16,418 nucleotides of DNA from NCBI GenBank assembly GCA_023247285.1, contig JAHFGU010000023.1, positions 1 through 16,418 of the forward strand, given 5' to 3'. Positions 5,194 through 13,027 of this stretch are shown here, piece by piece. A program made the translations under genes and the position numbers. The notes under the pieces were generated by a model. It saw only the letters and a list, made by a program, of their open reading frames with translations. It searched no databases and was not told where the DNA came from. The DNA is from Candidatus Omnitrophota bacterium. Its GTDB lineage: Bacteria > Omnitrophota > Koll11 > Aquiviventales > Aquiviventaceae. Positions within the stretch are counted from its first letter, which is position 1, and each line of letters starts with the position of its first letter.

Positions 5194-7680
5194 CTAGCAG
5201 CACCCGGACCCGTTGGACGACGTCGGACAACAGGCCTGCGCGGCCAGTGCCTGGGCAGACCCGTCTGCTTCCAGGATGGTGAAGAGCCCGGCGTAGGGCG
5301 GCTGGGCCAGCTTGCCCGCCGTGTCGGCGCAGACCTGGACCGGCACGTTCCGCGGGAAACAGTGCCCTTCCTCATCCAGCACCGCCTGGAACGGGCCGCG
5401 GTAGATCGCCTGCTGGCCGATGAACGTGCAGCCCTGCGTTTTCTCGAACTTGAAGCCCTGCACGGTCACCGAAAAGAAATTGAAGCCCTCGATCGATTTC
5501 CAGAAAGCCTTCTTCAGCGCTGAGAGGCCGTAGAACCCGGCCTGCTCCAGCATCGCCAGGAATTGCTCCTCGGTGAGCGCCCCGACGATGCATTCGCCCC
5601 AGAGCTGCTCGTTCACCTTCAGCCGCGGCGGCACCTCGCGGTCGGAGACGATGTCGGCGATCACCGCGCGGCCGTGATCCTTGAGAATGCGCCAGAGCTC
5701 GGCGAACACCTTGGGCTTGTCCGGCGAGAGGTTGATGACGCAATTCGAGGTGACCACATCCGCGCGCTTGGCCTCTACCGGGATGGCTTCGAGGTAGCCC
5801 TTGCGGAATTCCACGACGTCGTAGCCCAGCGCGCCGGCCACGCTCGCGCGGTGCGCGTTCGCCACCGCGAGCATCTGGTCGGTCATGTCCACGCCGATGA
5901 CCCGCCCCGTCGGGCCGACATGCTTGGCCGCGATGAAGCAGTCGATCCCGGCGCCCGAGCCAAGATCCACGTACACTTCGCCGGGCTGCGGCCTGGCCGC
6001 GGTGACCGGCGAGCCGCACCCGTAAAACCGGTCAAGCACGTCCTGGGGGATATGCCCGACCTCATCCGGATCGTATTTTGTGGGGCAGCAGAGCTCGGCC
6101 TGCGGCTGCTCGGCGGCCTGGCCGTAGAACGCCTGCACGATCTTGCGCGGCTTCTCCACGTCGAAGGAGAGCACGCAGTTGGAGTGCAGGAACGCCACCT
6201 CCATCTCCTGCGCCCCGAGCTCCGAGGTGCCGCAGACGACGGCCCCGTCGCCCATCGCGTGATAGATCCGCGGCGCGTCGTAGCCGGCGCGCCGGTTGAC
6301 CATCGCCGCCTTGCGCGCGGTCAGCGCATCCATCGCGTCCTGCAGCAGCGCCTGATAGAGCGGATAGTACGGATCCTCGCCGAGGAAATCGCCGGAGAAG
6401 CAATAGCTGTGCTCCAGGTCCCCGCCGCCGGTCAGGAACCGGAACGGATCGCCGGCCGCCTGGGCCTTGCGGATCACGCTGGCCTGGCGGATCTGCTCGA
6501 GGATCGGGCTGGTGCGCCAGATGCGCGCCACCGAGGAGCTCACCGCGTCGCCGCAGTCCAGCGGGGCGTGGTTCGCCAGCGCCGCCGACGGGTAGACCCG
6601 ACCGTCCGCGTAGACGCACACGCTCTGCCAGCCGGCGTTGCCCAGATCGAACTTGGTCCCGGCCGGCGCGTTGGCCCGCAGCGCGAAGGAGGCGGCGTTG
6701 TCGAGGACGATCCCGCGGCGATCCGCTTCAGCGCTCACCGCGCGCACCGCCGGGATCAGCCGGTCGATCGCCGGAAACCACCCGTTGGCGTCTTCGACCA
6801 CGCGGCCGCGGCGGTGCAGCCACATCAGGTGCTGCGCCCGCACGCCGCAGGACTCGGCCAGCGCGGTGATGCGCGGCAGGTCCTCGAGGTTGGTCCCGGT
6901 CACCACGGTGGTGATCGTGACGTCGAAGCCGCGCCCGGCGAGCTCGCGCAGCCCGGCCATCGTCGCTTCGAGGCTGCCGGCGCCGCGGATCCGGTCGTTG
7001 ATGGCCGGGGTCGATCCGTCGATGCTGACCTGAAACTTCACGCGCGCGCGGTCCAGGCCGTCGAGCAGCGCGCGCCGGATACCGGTGAACAGCGTCGCGT
7101 TCGTGAGCACGATGAGCTCGATGCCGTGCTGCTCGGTGATCCGCCGGATCAGCTCCGGCATGTCCGGCCGCACGAAGGGCTCGCCGCCGGTGATGTACAC
7201 GCGGTCCACGCCGAGGCCGGCGGCTTCATCGATCAGCCGTCGCCAGGTCTCGGTGGGCAGCCCGTGCTCGCCGCGCGGCGAGGAGCTCACCAGGCAGTGC
7301 GCGCAGGCCAGGTTGCAGGAGTTGTTGGTATGGAACCAGCATTCGCGCAGGCGGGAGAGCGACAGATACCGGGCGCGGCCCAGGTACGGCGCGCGGGCGA
7401 AGGGCTCGAGGCGCAGCAGGCCGTGGCGCAGCGCTTCGCTCACGAAGGCCTGGACGTGCACCCACGCCTTCGCCGTGTCCAGCGCATGGTGCGCGGCGTA
7501 CGCGGACACCAGCGCGGCAAACGGCTGGGGCGATGCGGCGGCCCGCAGCAGCCAGGCCCCCCGCGCGTCGACGGCCGCCCAGTTGGGCGCGTCGCCATCC
7601 AGGAAGATCGTCCATTCCGGGCGCTCGAGAATCGTCCACGACGGCGCATGCACGACCGTCTGCTGGTTCAGCTCAGCCAT
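5194..7680 (-). CDS. arsM: Fusion: PqqD-like + radical SAM/SPASM-like + ArsM-type arsenite methyltransferase
   Basis: This is a single 828-residue protein. Residues 15-92 resemble a PqqD-like winged helix. Residues about 112-330 are a radical SAM core with the 4Fe-4S motif C122-x3-C126-x2-C129 and GGEP at 165-168. A SPASM/twitch-like extension follows with only three obvious cysteines (C355, C376, C427). From about 505 an ArsM-like domain begins: VQAFYG (515-520), a CCPTKYD segment (531-537), YGCGSP (553-558), SAM motif I DLGSGAGID (572-580), then C647 in SNCVINL and C697 in GECIVGAL. C647 and C697 align with the As(III)-binding cysteines of ArsM. The tail ends in CC-x8-CC. Expected chemistry is arsenite methylation joined to a radical SAM step on the same arsenical; the second reaction is not provable here. 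The ATG at 7678-7680 has a strong AGGAGG and overlaps the glycosyltransferase stop by eight bases. Confidence 0.88.
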   Translation of the reverse strand: MAELNQQTVVHAPSWTILERPEWTIFLDGDAPNWAAVDARGAWLLRAAASPQPFAALVSAYAAHHALDTAKAWVHVQAFVSEALRHGLLRLEPFARAPYLGRARYLSLSRLRECWFHTNNSCNLACAHCLVSSSPRGEHGLPTETWRRLIDEAAGLGVDRVYITGGEPFVRPDMPELIRRITEQHGIELIVLTNATLFTGIRRALLDGLDRARVKFQVSIDGSTPAINDRIRGAGSLEATMAGLRELAGRGFDVTITTVVTGTNLEDLPRITALAESCGVRAQHLMWLHRRGRVVEDANGWFPAIDRLIPAVRAVSAEADRRGIVLDNAASFALRANAPAGTKFDLGNAGWQSVCVYADGRVYPSAALANHAPLDCGDAVSSSVARIWRTSPILEQIRQASVIRKAQAAGDPFRFLTGGGDLEHSYCFSGDFLGEDPYYPLYQALLQDAMDALTARKAAMVNRRAGYDAPRIYHAMGDGAVVCGTSELGAQEMEVAFLHSNCVLSFDVEKPRKIVQAFYGQAAEQPQAELCCPTKYDPDEVGHIPQDVLDRFYGCGSPVTAARPQPGEVYVDLGSGAGIDCFIAAKHVGPTGRVIGVDMTDQMLAVANAHRASVAGALGYDVVEFRKGYLEAIPVEAKRADVVTSNCVINLSPDKPKVFAELWRILKDHGRAVIADIVSDREVPPRLKVNEQLWGECIVGALTEEQFLAMLEQAGFYGLSALKKAFWKSIEGFNFFSVTVQGFKFEKTQGCTFIGQQAIYRGPFQAVLDEEGHCFPRNVPVQVCADTAGKLAQPPYAGLFTILEADGSAQALAAQACCPTSSNGSGCC

Positions 7681-8995
7681 GCCCCCTCCTCTCATGCGCG
7701 GGCTGCGCATCATCCTGGAACAGCCGCTGCAGGTCTTCCACGCGATCCACGTCGTAGCCTTGCCGCAGCACCGCCACCCGCAGGCCGAGCGCCTGCGCGC
7801 GGGCGCAGGTCTGCTCGAACACCGCGGGCGTGCTCCACGCGATCCCCTCGAACAGCGCCGGCTGCGGCCGCGCAAACCCGAGCAGATAGTAGCCGCCATC
7901 CTCGGCCGGGCCGACGACGACGTCCGCCTCGTCGAGCGCGCGGAACGCGTCGTCGAGATCGGCAGGCCCGATCCACGGGGAATCCGTGCCGATCACGACC
8001 ACCCGCTGCGCCGCTTCGGCGAAGGCCTGGCGCGTGGCGCGGGAGAGCCGTTCGCCCAGCGTCGCCCCCTGCTGCGGGGCAAGCCGCCATCCCCGGCCCA
8101 CCCACGCCTGTACGCGCGCCATCGCCTCGGGCGGATCGACACAGAGCTGCGCGTGCGGCTGCAGCGCGCGCAGGTGCGCCAGCGTCTGCTCGACGCACGC
8201 ACGATACACCGCGGCGGCGTCCGCTTCCCCGATCGCCGCGGCCAGCCGCGTCTTGACGCGGCCCGGCACAGGCTCTTTGAGAAACACCAGCACGCGCCGC
8301 GCCACCGGCGCGCGGCGGCGCTCACAGGCCACGCGGGCGATCGTCCAGAGGATCGTGGCGCCGGCCAGCACCGCGCCCTTCACGGTGCCGGAGATCTTCG
8401 AGCGGCCGATGCGCGGCCGGTACCGCACCGGCACTTCGCGCACGCGCAGCCCGTCGCGCGCCGCCTTCGCCTGCATCTCCACCGTCCAGCCGTACGCCTG
8501 GTCGCGCATGTCGAGCCGAGCCAGCGCGTCGCGCCGGATCGCGCGGAACGGGCCCAGGTCGGTGCACCGGGCGCCGAACCGCCAGCGCAGCAGCGCGCAC
8601 GCCAGGCGGTTGCCGATCCGCTGCTGCAGCGTGAGGCTGCCGGGCTGGGCCAGCGCCCGACGGGACCCGATCACTAGATCCGCCTCGCCGCGCGCGAGGG
8701 GGGCCAGCAGCGCCGGCAAGTCGCCGGGATCATCTGCGTGATCCGCATCCATGAAGGCCACGGTGTCGATCCGCGAGGAGAGCGCGCCCAGGCCGGCCAG
8801 GCACGCGCGGCCATAGCCGGGAACTGGCTCGCGGACCACGCGCGCGCCGCCGGCGGCCGCCACGGACGCAGTCGCATCCGTCGACCCGTTGTCGACGACG
8901 ATCACCTCGTCAACGACGCCGGGCGGCAGCTCCGCTAGGACGCGGCCGAGGGCTGCGGCTTCATTCCGAGCAGGGATGATGAGGGCCGTACGCAT
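7673..8995 (-). CDS. Fusion glycosyltransferase: GT2 (DPM/DPG-synthase-like) + DUF2064/TIGR04282 (CofC-like)
   Basis: The product has 440 residues in two domains. Residues 1 to about 225 are a GT2 enzyme: ALIIPARNEA (4-13), VDNGSTD (34-40), an acidic metal/nucleotide site FMDADHADD (81-89), and a dolichyl-phosphate-sugar-synthase-like end with GRSKISGTVKG (197-207). Residues about 234-425 form a DUF2064 domain: FLKEPVPGRVKTRLA (238-252), GTDSP (336-340) and AEDGGYYLLG (364-373). The latter is the family named TIGR04282, described as an arsenosugar/radical-SAM-associated glycosyltransferase and related to CofC nucleotidyltransferases. The two are usually separate neighbouring genes. The ATG at 8993-8995 is fixed because the first strand of the GT2 fold begins right behind it, although it lies 61 bases inside the preceding gene. 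Substrates (nucleotide sugar, acceptor) are unknown. Confidence 0.87.
   Translation of the reverse strand: MRTALIIPARNEAAALGRVLAELPPGVVDEVIVVDNGSTDATASVAAAGGARVVREPVPGYGRACLAGLGALSSRIDTVAFMDADHADDPGDLPALLAPLARGEADLVIGSRRALAQPGSLTLQQRIGNRLACALLRWRFGARCTDLGPFRAIRRDALARLDMRDQAYGWTVEMQAKAARDGLRVREVPVRYRPRIGRSKISGTVKGAVLAGATILWTIARVACERRRAPVARRVLVFLKEPVPGRVKTRLAAAIGEADAAAVYRACVEQTLAHLRALQPHAQLCVDPPEAMARVQAWVGRGWRLAPQQGATLGERLSRATRQAFAEAAQRVVVIGTDSPWIGPADLDDAFRALDEADVVVGPAEDGGYYLLGFARPQPALFEGIAWSTPAVFEQTCARAQALGLRVAVLRQGYDVDRVEDLQRLFQDDAQPAHERRGHG
7685..7690 (-). promoter_or_regulatory. Strong ribosome binding site of the radical SAM-ArsM fusion
   Basis: AGGAGG on the minus strand, four bases before the ATG at 7678-7680 and inside a purine run. 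It lies within the 3' end of the glycosyltransferase gene. It decides the start against the long open frame that continues to 7899. Confidence 0.75.
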
Positions 8996-10248
8996 TCGAG
9001 TGCGCCGAGCGCCATGACCGGCGCGTATTCCAGGGCGCGCGCCCATGCCGGCAGATGCCAGGCGCCGCTCGCCAGCCGGCCTGGCCACACCGCGTAGGCG
9101 AACACGACGGTGCCGGTCAGCAGCACGAGCGCGCGCGGGCGCTGCACGCAAAAACATGGAACCAACCACACGAGGTACCACGGATGCAGCGCCGGGCTGA
9201 GCAGTGCGACACCGGCCAGCGCGCCTAACAGGTACTGGATCACGTCGCGCGCCCGCGCAGACCACCACCAGAGCCAGGCCGCGCCGCCGGCGATGGCCGC
9301 CAGCCGAGCGCCCGTCGGCCCGAGCGCGAACGACGCGAGCGCAAAGAGCGAGGAGTTGGATTCCACCCGCCCGGCCATGGCCGACAAGCTCTCGACGAGC
9401 GCATGCACGGTTGCGGGATGCGCGAGGAACGGGGCGGCGGCGAGCGCGGCGAAGGCCGCCAGCCACCGCCGATCGCCACGGCGCCACCACCACGGCACCA
9501 GCAGCACGGAGGCGAACTTCGCCCAGCAGGCCGCGCTGAACGCCACCGCTGCACCCGCCCAGCGGCGCGCCTCCCAGGCGGCGACGCCGAGCCACAGCAT
9601 GGCGATGCCCAAGGCGTCATTGTGGCCGGAGCCGGCCACTTCGAGGATGGCGAGCGGGTGCCAGGCGTAGGCGGCGATCCACAGCAGCGAGTGCTGCCGC
9701 ATCCGCAGCACCAGCAGCAGGCACACGACCGTGATCGCCTCAGCCAGCACCATGATGCGCTTGTGCGCCATGAGCGTGCCGCCTGCCGCTTGGCCTGCGC
9801 GAAACGCCAGCTCGGTGAGCGGCGGGTAGATGGTCCGCAGCTGCGGGAAGTTGATCTTCGTGTACGCTGCGTCGCGCAGGAAGGCCAGGCGGGGATCGCT
9901 GGGCGGGTACGCGTACGGATCGATCCCGGCCTGCTGCACCCGGCCATCCCAGCGATACCGATAGATGTCGTCGGAGAGCGCGGGGGTGGTCGGCAGCAGC
10001 AGCGCGCGCGCGGCGATCGCCACCCCGATGATCCAGAGGACGCCGAGGCGCGATGACGAGGAGGCCTGCTGTTCGGCGCGGCGGATCGCCCACAACGCGA
10101 GCAGATAGCACGCGAAGGCGGCGGCGAACCACCCGTACCACGCGGCGAGCCGCAGCCGGGGATCGCCCAGCGCGCGCAGCCGCCAGACGCACAGCGCCAG
10201 CGCAGCGCCCGCAGCCCACAGCGGGCGCGCGCGGAAGCCGGCGCTCAT
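8935..10248 (-). CDS. Multi-pass GT-C-like glycosyltransferase (GT87/MptB-like)
   Basis: This 437-residue integral membrane protein has about ten or more hydrophobic segments. A first periplasmic loop carries SDDIYRYRWDGRVQQAG (92-108), DPYAYPP (110-116) and INFPQLRTIYPP (132-143). This Asp-rich loop plus YRYxWDGR...NPYxxxP pattern is seen in GT-C polyprenyl-phosphate-sugar-dependent transferases. It should move a sugar from a lipid-phosphate donor to an acceptor outside the cytoplasmic membrane. The start is the ATG at 10246-10248, which overlaps the preceding hydroxylase stop as ATGA; a GTG nine bases earlier in frame is an alternative. Its 3' end overlaps the GT2 fusion by 61 bases. The GT2 domain could make its lipid-linked donor. 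Donor and acceptor are not identifiable from sequence. Confidence 0.78.
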   Translation of the reverse strand: MSAGFRARPLWAAGAALALCVWRLRALGDPRLRLAAWYGWFAAAFACYLLALWAIRRAEQQASSSSRLGVLWIIGVAIAARALLLPTTPALSDDIYRYRWDGRVQQAGIDPYAYPPSDPRLAFLRDAAYTKINFPQLRTIYPPLTELAFRAGQAAGGTLMAHKRIMVLAEAITVVCLLLVLRMRQHSLLWIAAYAWHPLAILEVAGSGHNDALGIAMLWLGVAAWEARRWAGAAVAFSAACWAKFASVLLVPWWWRRGDRRWLAAFAALAAAPFLAHPATVHALVESLSAMAGRVESNSSLFALASFALGPTGARLAAIAGGAAWLWWWSARARDVIQYLLGALAGVALLSPALHPWYLVWLVPCFCVQRPRALVLLTGTVVFAYAVWPGRLASGAWHLPAWARALEYAPVMALGALECVRPSSSLLGMKPQPSAAS

Positions 10249-11039
10249 ATGGCGCACGGCGGACCAAACGGCATCACCAGCACTCGCTCGAGCGTCACGT
10301 CGGATGCGCGCGCGTACTCGGGCAAGCCGATCGGGGTGGCGCGCTGGTCCGGCCCGAACACATAGGTGCCGAAGAGGCGGTCCCAGAAGGAGAAAATGGT
10401 GGAGTAGTTGGAGTTGGTGTAGCCGGCCTGCTGGAAATGGTGGATGCGGTGCATGTCCGGGGTGACGACCACCGCGCGCAGCCGCGCGTCCAGCCGCGGC
10501 GGCAGGCGCAGGTTGGCGTGCTCGAGCTGGTTAAACAGCCCGAAGACGATTTCAAAGATGACCACCCCGGCGACGCTGGCCCCGAGGAGCGCGATGACGC
10601 CCAGCCGAAAGAGCGCCGAGAGCCCCATCTCCGTCAGATGGAACCGGCCCGAGGTCGTCACGTCCAGCGCCTGGTCGCTGTGATGCACGCGGTGCATCCG
10701 CCAGAGCGCCGGCAGGCCGTGGTACGCGCGGTGCCAGGCATACGTCACCCCGTCGAGCGCGACCACCGTGAGCGCGACATTGGCCCATCCGCCGATCCCC
10801 AGCGCGGCGAGCAGGCCGAAGCGGTAGAGCTCGCACGCGTGGTACGCGGAAACCAGCAGCCCGCCCAGCACGACGCTCAGGAGCAGCGCGTTGGTGCTCG
10901 CGATGAAGATGTTGATGAGCCGACGGCGCCAGCCACCCGGCCCCTCCGGGCGGAACGGGCGCACGCTTTCGATCAGCAGCAGCAGGAGAAACCCCGCGAC
11001 GCCGATGCAGCCCCGCTCCGCGGTCAGCAGGGGGACCAT
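10245..11039 (-). CDS. Fatty acid hydroxylase/sterol desaturase superfamily membrane di-iron enzyme
   Basis: The protein has 264 residues, with membrane segments at about 12-25, 43-65 and 75-100. The diiron histidine boxes of PF04116 are in order: H103-x3-H107, H116-x2-H119-H120, H174, and H197-x2-H200-H201. Members hydroxylate or desaturate lipids, sterols, carotenoids or ether lipids using oxygen. Specific substrate cannot be read off. The ATG at 11037-11039 comes five bases after the trxB stop, with a GGCGGG-like ribosome site overlapping that stop. The stop overlaps the GT-C start by ATGA. The context (glycosyltransferases, undecaprenyl phosphatase, ArsM fusion) suggests it modifies the lipid part of a glycosylated product, which is an inference. 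An oxygen-using enzyme implies an aerobic or microaerobic host, consistent with sodC. Confidence 0.85.
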   Translation of the reverse strand: MVPLLTAERGCIGVAGFLLLLLIESVRPFRPEGPGGWRRRLINIFIASTNALLLSVVLGGLLVSAYHACELYRFGLLAALGIGGWANVALTVVALDGVTYAWHRAYHGLPALWRMHRVHHSDQALDVTTSGRFHLTEMGLSALFRLGVIALLGASVAGVVIFEIVFGLFNQLEHANLRLPPRLDARLRAVVVTPDMHRIHHFQQAGYTNSNYSTIFSFWDRLFGTYVFGPDQRATPIGLPEYARASDVTLERVLVMPFGPPCAI

Positions 11040-11044
11040 CCCGC

Positions 11045-11992
11045 CTACGCCCCGAGCCCTTCCTCGTTGAGCCAGCGCTCGCAATCGAGCGCGGCCATGC
11101 AGCCGCTGCCGGCGGCGGTGATCGCCTGGCGGTAGCGCTTGTCCTGCACGTCGCCGCAGGCGAACACGCCCGGCGCCGAGGTGCGGGTGGATCCTGGCCG
11201 CGTCACGATGTAGCTCTCCGCGTCCAGCTCGAGCGCCCCGGCGAACAGCGCGGTATTGGGCGTAAAGCCGATGGCATAGAAGAGCCCGCCGCAGGAGAGC
11301 TCGCGCTCCTGATTCGTGCGGACATCCCGCAGCCGCAGCCCGGTCACCGCGTCGGTCCCGAGCACATCCGCGACGACGGTGTTCCAGAGGACCTCGATCT
11401 TCGGATGCTTGAGCACGCGCTCCTGCATGACCTTGGAGGCGCGCAGCTGGTCCCGCCGATGGATGAGATAGACTTTCGAGGCGAACTTGGTCAGGAACGT
11501 GGATTCCTCCGCCGCCGAATCCCCGCCGCCGACCACCGCCAGCGCCTTGCCGCGGAAAACGGGCAGCGCGCCGTCGCAGACCGCGCACGCCGAGATGCCC
11601 CGGCTCCACAGCCGCGATTCGCCGGGCACTTGCAGCCGGCGGGCCGTGGCCCCGGTGGCGATGATGAGGGCGTGCGCCTCCACCGCCTGCTGCGAGGAGC
11701 GCACGGTGAACGGCCGCCGCGCCAGGTCGACCGCGGTGACATCTTCGGTGAAGAGGCGGGCGCCGAACCGCAGGGATTGCTTGCGGAAGAGCTGCATGAG
11801 CTCCGGGCCCTGGATCCCATCGGGGAACCCGGGATAATTCTCCACCTCGGTCGTGGTCATGAGCTGGCCGCCCGGAATCCCGCCGGCCGCGAAGCCCTCG
11901 AACAGCACCGGCCTGAGGTTGGCGCGGGCCGCGTAGAGCGCTGCGGTGTGGCCCGCCGGCCCGGATCCGATGATGACGACGCGCTCAGTCAT
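11045..11992 (-). CDS. trxB: Thioredoxin reductase (NADPH, FAD)
   Basis: This 315-residue protein has the normal length for low-molecular-weight TrxB. It shows the FAD site [13 protein letters not shown] (6-18), [16 protein letters not shown] (41-56), the redox pair C136-A-V-C139-D, an NADPH motif GGGDSAAEE (155-163), and [20 protein letters not shown] near the C-terminus. It transfers electrons from NADPH to thioredoxin in the cytoplasm. Both the thioredoxin-coupled ArsC and ArsM-type methyltransferases need reduced dithiols, so placement in this operon makes sense. No thioredoxin gene is seen in the window. The start overlaps the previous gene's stop by ATGA. Confidence 0.95.
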   Translation of the reverse strand: MTERVVIIGSGPAGHTAALYAARANLRPVLFEGFAAGGIPGGQLMTTTEVENYPGFPDGIQGPELMQLFRKQSLRFGARLFTEDVTAVDLARRPFTVRSSQQAVEAHALIIATGATARRLQVPGESRLWSRGISACAVCDGALPVFRGKALAVVGGGDSAAEESTFLTKFASKVYLIHRRDQLRASKVMQERVLKHPKIEVLWNTVVADVLGTDAVTGLRLRDVRTNQERELSCGGLFYAIGFTPNTALFAGALELDAESYIVTRPGSTRTSAPGVFACGDVQDKRYRQAITAAGSGCMAALDCERWLNEEGLGA

Positions 11993-12456
11993 TCGGGACC
12001 GCTGTTCTCGGTTGTGTCCCCGGTTGCCGGCTGCGCCGGATGCTCGTCCTCCACCGGCGCGGTGTCCGGGCGCGCAGCTTCCTTCGGCTGCGGTTTCGGA
12101 AGCCTGGCGTCAAGCTGGCGCACCTGCGCCTGCAGCCCCTTCTGGTGCTCCTCCAATGCATGCAGCCGGCGCTCCGCAGCATCCTGCCGCTCGACGAGGG
12201 CGGTCATGGCTTCGTCCAGCTTCCCGAACTTCAGGCTGAGGTATTCTTCCAGCGTGGCGCGCCGCACCACGTTGCCCACGCGCGTCACCGGCCAATCCTT
12301 TAATGAGAGATACCGCGTGCCTCCCTGCCGGGTGACGACCAAATCTTTGCCGGACGAGGCCGGCGGATCGTCCGCCCCCGCCGCTGCGGCAAGCAGCAGG
12401 CCCGCTGACAGCGCCGCCGGAAGAACGCGCCGGGTGCCCCGCAATCCGAGCGCCAT
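11989..12456 (-). CDS. Hypothetical exported coiled-coil protein
   Basis: The 155-residue protein has a signal peptide (1-28; two arginines, a Leu/Ala-rich core, cleavage probably after AGA). Next is a short conserved-looking stretch (38-70, rich in Val, Arg and Thr), a charged heptad-like helix (about 68-118, with [15 protein letters not shown] at the start and many Glu/Gln/Leu), and a Pro/Glu/Asp-rich tail. I do not recognise a family. It has no cysteine, so a thiol or metal role is unlikely; an envelope-associated structural or adaptor role is possible. It begins three bases after the apt stop and overlaps trxB by ATGA. It could be a filler gene of the operon rather than a pathway member. 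Confidence 0.7.
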   Translation of the reverse strand: MALGLRGTRRVLPAALSAGLLLAAAAGADDPPASSGKDLVVTRQGGTRYLSLKDWPVTRVGNVVRRATLEEYLSLKFGKLDEAMTALVERQDAAERRLHALEEHQKGLQAQVRQLDARLPKPQPKEAARPDTAPVEDEHPAQPATGDTTENSGPE

Positions 12457-12459
12457 GCT

Positions 12460-13002
12460 CTAGTACTGGATCAGGGAAATCACCGGGTGCGGGACCAAGC
12501 GCTCCCGCCCCTTGAGCGCCGTGAGCTCGATGAGGAACGCCAGCTCGATGATGCGCCCGCCGCACTGCTCGATGAGCCGGATGGTCGCCCCCATGGTGCC
12601 CCCCGTGGCCAGCAGATCATCAACGAGCAGCACCTTGGCGCCCTTCTCCAGGCTGTCCTGGTGGATCTCGAGCGTGTCGGTGCCGTACTCCAGCGTATAG
12701 TTGGCCTGGAAGGTTTTGTGCGGCAGCTTGCCTTTCTTGCGCACCGGCACCACGCCGATGCCGAGCTCGAAGGCCAGCGCCGAGCCGACGATCAACCCGC
12801 GCGATTCGATGGCGACCACTGCGTCCGGCCGCTGCCCATGATGGCGGGCAGCCAGCGTCCGGATGGCTTGATGGAACGCCGGCCCGTGCTGCAGCAGCGG
12901 CGTGATATCGCGGAAGAGGATGCCCTTGGTGGGGAAATCCGGGATCGCGCGGACGTAGCGCGTGAGGTCCAGCTCTGCCGTGCGTGCCGTGATGCTCGAC
13001 AT
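12460..13002 (-). CDS. apt: Adenine phosphoribosyltransferase
   Basis: This is a 180-residue protein, the usual length for Apt. Recognisable parts are IPDFPTKGILFRDITPLL (20-37), AIESRGLIVGSALA (64-77), RKKGKLPH (88-95) and the PRPP-binding motif VLLVDDLLATGGT (124-136). It converts adenine plus PRPP to AMP plus pyrophosphate, recycling adenine released from SAM by-products such as methylthioadenosine and 5'-deoxyadenosine. The ATG at 13000-13002 is preceded by GAGGGAGG and gives the usual N-terminus; an in-frame ATG 15 bases upstream is less likely. It lies 25 bases after uppP. Together with mtnA upstream it points to nucleoside salvage in the same transcript. Confidence 0.95.
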   Translation of the reverse strand: MSSITARTAELDLTRYVRAIPDFPTKGILFRDITPLLQHGPAFHQAIRTLAARHHGQRPDAVVAIESRGLIVGSALAFELGIGVVPVRKKGKLPHKTFQANYTLEYGTDTLEIHQDSLEKGAKVLLVDDLLATGGTMGATIRLIEQCGGRIIELAFLIELTALKGRERLVPHPVISLIQY

Positions 13003-13005
13003 CTT

Positions 13006-13013
13006 CCTCCCTC
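13006..13013 (-). promoter_or_regulatory. Ribosome binding site of apt
   Basis: GAGGGAGG on the minus strand, three bases ahead of the ATG at 13000-13002 (the first GAGG unit is seven bases ahead). It supports the shorter of the two possible starts. Confidence 0.55.
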
Positions 13014-13027
13014 GCATTGTGGGCCCG

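Noticed and set aside
7681..7899. 73-codon N-terminal extension of the radical SAM fusion
   Set aside because: It overlaps the DUF2064 coding region in another frame, is Arg/Ser/Cys-rich nonsense, and a strong AGGAGG precedes the ATG at 7678-7680.
5563..8256. An 897-codon plus-strand open frame
   Set aside because: It lies opposite the radical SAM-ArsM fusion, whose catalytic motifs leave no doubt about the coding strand.
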